A stretch of 17,709 nucleotides of DNA, taken from assembly GCA_900766735.1 (NCBI GenBank), contig CAAFWO010000036.1:1-17709 (forward strand), read 5' to 3'. Positions within the stretch are counted from its first letter, which is position 1. Every line of letters begins with the position of its first letter. The notes beneath the pieces are model-generated. The model made no database searches. It was not told the DNA's origin and saw nothing but the letters and a program-made list of their open reading frames with translations. A program made the position numbers and the translations under genes. Below are positions 13,933 to 17,709 of the stretch, in pieces. The stretch is from Clostridia bacterium. Lineage in GTDB: Bacteria > Bacillota > Clostridia > CAKSNL01 > HGM11501.

Positions 13933-15678
13933 ATGCTCAGGCAACTTGCTAAAAGTATAAGAGAGTATAAAAAACCGACACTTTATACTTTGATCTTCAT
14001 CATCTTTGAGGCTGTCATCGAAATTTTCATTCCGTTTATCACGGCGAACCTTGTGAACGACATTAAAGCGGGAACGGATATTTCGGAGGTCGCCAAAACG
14101 GGCGCATTTTTGATCGGCGCCGCGCTCGTTTCACTTTTCTGCGGCGGTGCGGCAGGGTTCACATGCGCAAAAGCGTCTGCCGGATTTGCGAAAAATTTAA
14201 GGCACGACATTTTTGCAAAAATTCAGAGCTATACATTTGAAAACATAGACAAGTTCTCGTCGTCCTCACTCGTAACGCGTATCACGACCGACGTTTCGAA
14301 TGTTCAGCTGGCGTATATGATGATAATCAGAACCGCCGTAAGATGCCCCCTGATGCTCGTGTTTGCGATCGTAATGGCATATATCATGGGCGGTGCGCTC
14401 GCGGGGACTTTCGTTGTTGTCGTCCCGGTTTTGGCGCTCGGGCTCTATCTTGTCAGCCGCCGCGCAATGCCGGCATTTCGGAGTGTTTTCAGAAAATACG
14501 ACAGACTAAATGAGTCCATCGAGGAAAACGTCCGCGCGATGAGAGTCGTTAAGGGATTTGCGCGCGAGGACTATGAAAAGAAGAAATTTCATGCCGCGGC
14601 GGACGATATATGCTCGGACTTCACGAGAGCCGAAAGAATAGTTGCGATAAACTCGCCGCTTATGCAGTTCTGCGTTTATTTTAATATGATATTTGTTTTG
14701 ACCGTCGGTTCAAAGATGACGATAACGAGCCGCGGAGCAAGCGTCGACGTCGGCCAGATCTCGGCTATGCTGACATACGGAATGCAGATATTAATGTCGC
14801 TTATGATGCTTGCGATGATATATGTCATCATAACGATGTCGGCGGAATCCGCTAAAAGAATATGCGAGGTATTAACAGAAGAGCCGGCGCTCAGAAATCC
14901 TGAAGATCCGGTCATGGATGTTTGCGACGGATCGGTCGAGTTTGATAATGTCAGCTTCAAATATTCAGCATCCGCCAAGCGGTTCGCGCTTTCGGACATT
15001 GATCTTAAGATCAAAAGCGGAATGACCGTCGGAATCATCGGCGGAACGGGTTCGAGCAAGTCGACGCTTGTTCAGCTTATTGCGCGCCTTTATGACACGA
15101 CAAAAGGGTGCGTTAAAGTCGGAGGAGTAGATGTTAGAAACTACGATCTTGAAACGCTCCGAAATTCCGTCGCGATCGTGCTTCAGAAAAACCTTTTGTT
15201 TTCCGGAACTATCAAGGAAAATTTAAGGTGGGGGAATGACACAGCAACGGATGAAGAAATCATAAACGCTTGCCGCCTTGCCATGGCGGACGAGTTTGTT
15301 TCATCCTTCCCGGACGGATATGACACATGGATCGAGCAGGGCGGAACGAATGTTTCCGGTGGCCAGAAGCAGAGGCTTTGCATTGCAAGAGCGCTCCTAA
15401 AGAAGCCCAAAATAATCATATTCGACGATTCGACAAGCGCTGTCGACACAAAGACCGACGCTTTGATAAGAGCCGGCCTTAAAACATATATCCCCGAAAC
15501 GACAAAAATAATCATCGCTCAGAGGATCTCGTCCGTTATGGATTCCGACCTCATAATCGTTATGGATAACGGAAAAATTTCCGCGTCGGGCACACATGAC
15601 GAGCTTTTAAAAAAGAGCGAGATATATAAAGAAGTATACAATGAACAGACGACAGGGGGTGACGGAGATGAAGAATAA
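13933..15678 (+). CDS. ABC exporter subunit with degenerate catalytic site (heterodimer half A)
   Basis: A 581-residue membrane-plus-ATPase half-transporter. Six helices lie in about 14-300, with clear ones at 14-34, 51-71, 133-152, 153-170, 243-262 and 276-300. The ATPase domain has Walker A GGTGSSKST (360-368, Ser for the usual Gly), signature VSGGQ (474-478) and Walker B IIIFDD. The catalytic Glu is replaced by D489 and the switch His by Q520 (IAQR). Asp and Gln at these two places mark the non-hydrolysing half of heterodimeric exporters such as TM287 or BmrC. I chose the ATG at 13933, with GAAAGGAAAA upstream, because the longer frame starts at a TTG inside the promoter. It overlaps its partner by 11 bases. 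The substrate is probably a drug, peptide or lipid, but cannot be read from the sequence. Confidence 0.93.
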   Translation: MLRQLAKSIREYKKPTLYTLIFIIFEAVIEIFIPFITANLVNDIKAGTDISEVAKTGAFLIGAALVSLFCGGAAGFTCAKASAGFAKNLRHDIFAKIQSYTFENIDKFSSSSLVTRITTDVSNVQLAYMMIIRTAVRCPLMLVFAIVMAYIMGGALAGTFVVVVPVLALGLYLVSRRAMPAFRSVFRKYDRLNESIEENVRAMRVVKGFAREDYEKKKFHAAADDICSDFTRAERIVAINSPLMQFCVYFNMIFVLTVGSKMTITSRGASVDVGQISAMLTYGMQILMSLMMLAMIYVIITMSAESAKRICEVLTEEPALRNPEDPVMDVCDGSVEFDNVSFKYSASAKRFALSDIDLKIKSGMTVGIIGGTGSSKSTLVQLIARLYDTTKGCVKVGGVDVRNYDLETLRNSVAIVLQKNLLFSGTIKENLRWGNDTATDEEIINACRLAMADEFVSSFPDGYDTWIEQGGTNVSGGQKQRLCIARALLKKPKIIIFDDSTSAVDTKTDALIRAGLKTYIPETTKIIIAQRISSVMDSDLIIVMDNGKISASGTHDELLKKSEIYKEVYNEQTTGGDGDEE

Positions 15679-17557
15679 ATTAAACGGCGGAGTATTTAAA
15701 AGAGTGTTAAAAACGCTTATTCGCTTCTACCCCGTTTTGGTGCCGGTAACGGCCATCTGCATTTTATTTTCGTCGATCGTTTCGACGATTCCCTCCGTTT
15801 TCGTTCAGAACGTCATCGCCGTGATCCAGAACTGGTTTGAATCCGGCGACTGGAATTCGGCAAAAGCCGAGATCATACCGCTTGTTGTAAAGCTTGTTGT
15901 ACTCTATATTCTCTCGGTAATTTCGATTGCTGTTTACACACAGCTGATGGCTTATATAACACAGGGCTTTTTGTCAAAATTAAGGTGCTCAATGTTTGAC
16001 GGTATGCAAAACCTGCCGATCAAATATTTTGACACTCACAAGCACGGCGATATAATGAGCTATTACACAAACGATATTGACACGCTGCGTCAGCTCGTGT
16101 CTCAGGCGCTCCCGTCGCTCCTTCAGTCGGGAACGATCGTACTGGCAGTGCTCTTCATCATGCTTTACTACAGCGTATGGATGACGCTGATTGTTCTTTT
16201 GGGCGTTGCGGCAATGCTTTTCGTTTCCAAAAAGATAGGCGGCGGATCGGCAAAATATTTCGTCAGCCAGCAAAAGTCGATGGGTAAGGCGGAAGGCTAT
16301 GTTCAGGAGATCATGAACGGACAGAAGGTCGTCAAGGTCTTCTGCCACGAGAAGGACTGTGAAGAGGATTTTGAAAAGATAAACTCCGCGCTCTGCGCCG
16401 ACAGCTATAAGGCTCACGCATATGCCAACAGTTTAGGCCCTATCATAATGAACATCGGAAACGTTTTATATGTTATAATCGCAATGGCCGGCGGAATCTT
16501 CCTTCTTTCCGGCGCACCTAACCTTTCGATTTCGGGCATGGCGTTTTCAATCAGCATCCTTGTGCCGTTTTTGAATATGACAAAGCAGTTCGCCGGAAAC
16601 ATCAACCAGTTTTCTCAGCAGATAAATGCGATCGTTATGGGTCTTGCCGGAGCGGAGAGAATATTCGCTCTTATGGACGAAAAGCCCGAGGCGGACGACG
16701 GATATGTTACTCTTGTCAATGCCTCCTACGATAAGAACGGTAATATGACCGAGAGCGAAAAGCGTACCGGAAAATGGGCATGGAAACATCCGCATTCCGA
16801 CGGAAGCATCACATACACTCCTCTCGCCGGTGAGGTCGTACTGGAAGACGTTGATTTCGCTTACGAAGAGGGCAAAGAGATTCTTCACGGCGTTTCGGTT
16901 TATGCCGAGCCCGGGCAGAAGGTCGCATTCGTCGGCGCGACAGGTGCCGGAAAAACAACAATTACGAACCTTATCAACCGGTTTTATGACATTGCAGACG
17001 GCAAGATACGCTATGACGGCATTAATGTCAATAAGATCAAAAAGAACGATCTAAGGCGCTCGCTCGGTCTTGTTTTGCAGGACACGAACCTTTTCACCGG
17101 CACGGTTATGGATAATATCAGATACGGAAAGCTCTCCGCGACTGATAAAGAGTGCAAAAACGCGGCGATCTTAGCCGGAGCGGACGATTTTATTTCGCGA
17201 TTGCCGGACGGATATGACACGCTTTTGACAAATAACGGAGCAAACCTTTCGCAAGGTCAGCGTCAGCTCATCGCGATTGCGAGGGCCGCGGTTGCAGATC
17301 CTCCTGTTATGATCTTGGATGAAGCGACAAGCTCAATAGACACAAGAACTGAGGCGATCGTTCAGCGCGGAATGGACAAGCTGATGGAGGGAAGAACCGT
17401 ATTCGTTATCGCACACAGACTTTCGACCGTCAAAAATTCCGATGTAATTATGGTGCTTGATCACGGAAGGATCATCGAGCGCGGCAATCATGAAAAACTC
17501 ATCGCCGAGAAGGGCGTTTATTATCAGCTTTATACCGGAGCGTTCGAGCTCGAATAA
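15668..17557 (+). CDS. ABC exporter subunit with canonical catalytic site (heterodimer half B)
   Basis: A 629-residue half-transporter. Six helices lie in about 18-310, with clear ones at 20-42, 66-92, 145-165, 165-180, 252-274 and 282-300. The ATPase domain shows Walker A GATGAGKTT (413-421), Q-loop (LQD), signature LSQGQ (517-521), Walker B VMILDE with catalytic E542, and H-loop H573. All are canonical, as in TM288 or BmrD. Between the membrane and ATPase domains lies an extra polar stretch (about 334-379, YDKNGNMTESEK...WKHPHSDGS) that lengthens the linker. I recall such a linker in related Clostridia exporters. The frame opens at 15641, but the ATG at 15668 has AGGGGGTG 7 bases upstream and is preferred. 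The start overlaps the stop of half A by 11 bases, so translation is coupled. Confidence 0.94.
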   Translation: MKNKLNGGVFKRVLKTLIRFYPVLVPVTAICILFSSIVSTIPSVFVQNVIAVIQNWFESGDWNSAKAEIIPLVVKLVVLYILSVISIAVYTQLMAYITQGFLSKLRCSMFDGMQNLPIKYFDTHKHGDIMSYYTNDIDTLRQLVSQALPSLLQSGTIVLAVLFIMLYYSVWMTLIVLLGVAAMLFVSKKIGGGSAKYFVSQQKSMGKAEGYVQEIMNGQKVVKVFCHEKDCEEDFEKINSALCADSYKAHAYANSLGPIIMNIGNVLYVIIAMAGGIFLLSGAPNLSISGMAFSISILVPFLNMTKQFAGNINQFSQQINAIVMGLAGAERIFALMDEKPEADDGYVTLVNASYDKNGNMTESEKRTGKWAWKHPHSDGSITYTPLAGEVVLEDVDFAYEEGKEILHGVSVYAEPGQKVAFVGATGAGKTTITNLINRFYDIADGKIRYDGINVNKIKKNDLRRSLGLVLQDTNLFTGTVMDNIRYGKLSATDKECKNAAILAGADDFISRLPDGYDTLLTNNGANLSQGQRQLIAIARAAVADPPVMILDEATSSIDTRTEAIVQRGMDKLMEGRTVFVIAHRLSTVKNSDVIMVLDHGRIIERGNHEKLIAEKGVYYQLYTGAFELE

Positions 17558-17709
17558 AAAACGGCCGCAATGCCGGCCCGCGATAATAAGGTAACGCCAT
17601 AAAAACATCTTTTTTGCGAATTGCTGTGTTAAAAAAACTCATAATCCGTCAGGATTATTCGCTTTTTTGCCTTGCACTTCATCAAAAAATCTTGCTTTTA
17701 TGATGCCCA
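17558..17709. other. Intergenic tail after the ABC operon, no gene seen
   Basis: The 152 bases hold no coding frame I can support on either strand. They contain a terminator-like hairpin (17641-17658). The A/T-rich blocks around it contain GCGAAT or ATTCGC elements on both sides (17615-17622 and 17656-17662). An ATG at 17701 is at the window edge with no convincing ribosome site. Confidence 0.5.
17641..17668. terminator. Terminator-like hairpin downstream of the ABC exporter operon
   Basis: ATAATCC (17641-17647) pairs with GGATTAT (17652-17658) across a GTCA loop, followed on the plus strand by TCGC and six T (17663-17668). On the minus strand the hairpin is followed by GAG and seven T, so it could also stop a convergent gene beyond the window. 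The stem is short and the T run is offset by four bases, so efficiency is uncertain. Confidence 0.55.

Noticed and set aside
15989..16417. 142-codon minus-strand frame inside ABC half B
   Set aside because: It is antisense to a conserved transporter and its composition follows the sense codons.
17670..17709. Short minus-strand frame encoding about 17 residues from the window end
   Set aside because: It has no ribosome site, a stop lies just upstream, and the hairpin is inside it.

Overview
The window looks like a chromosomal segment of a Gram-positive Clostridia-type bacterium, probably related to Oscillospiraceae/Ruminococcaceae. This rests on strong GGAGG-type ribosome binding sites, near-consensus sigma-A promoters (TTGACA N17 TATAAT), an HtrA with a single N-terminal anchor, a PdxST PLP synthase, and a heterodimeric ABC exporter of Firmicutes type. 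The taxonomy is an inference from gene types, not a database match. Gene content is dense and mostly housekeeping. No tRNA, rRNA, CRISPR array or prophage was seen.

Layout. Positions 1-119 are the 3' end of an IS3-family insertion sequence: the last 26 codons of the transposase plus the terminal inverted repeat. It stops 29 bases short of the htrA stop codon. From 149 to 3794 (minus strand) lies an envelope-stress module: a response regulator, its membrane histidine kinase (ATGA overlap), then the HtrA protease with its own promoter. That promoter carries three 6-mers at an exact 11-base period, the layout expected for an OmpR/PhoB-family regulator. ychF (plus) diverges from the regulator. 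A small four-helix membrane protein (5180-5551) and serS (minus) follow, converging on a shared hairpin terminator. From 7044 a plus-strand pair encodes a single ABC half-exporter and a Nudix-pseudouridine synthase fusion. It converges on the minus-strand operon mnmA-pdxS-pdxT through a perfect 32-base palindrome that contains both final stop codons. Divergent from mnmA are an HD-domain hydrolase and a tandem-OB-fold SSB-like protein, ending at a 17-bp-stem terminator. Immediately after it, a TTGACA promoter drives two overlapping ABC exporter genes. The first has degenerate catalytic residues and the second canonical ones, so together they should form one asymmetric exporter. The last 150 bases are intergenic with a terminator-like hairpin.

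How the genes work together. The regulator-kinase-HtrA set is probably a CssRS/HtrA-like surface protein-quality circuit. mnmA with pdxST may link tRNA 2-thiolation to supply of PLP, the cofactor of the cysteine desulfurase that feeds sulfur to MnmA. I see no clear undescribed system. The best leads are the 11-base repeats at htrA, the Nudix-RluA fusion, the mnmA-pdxST operon and the unusual SerRS motifs. Several gene starts were moved from the longest open frame using ribosome binding site and promoter positions.
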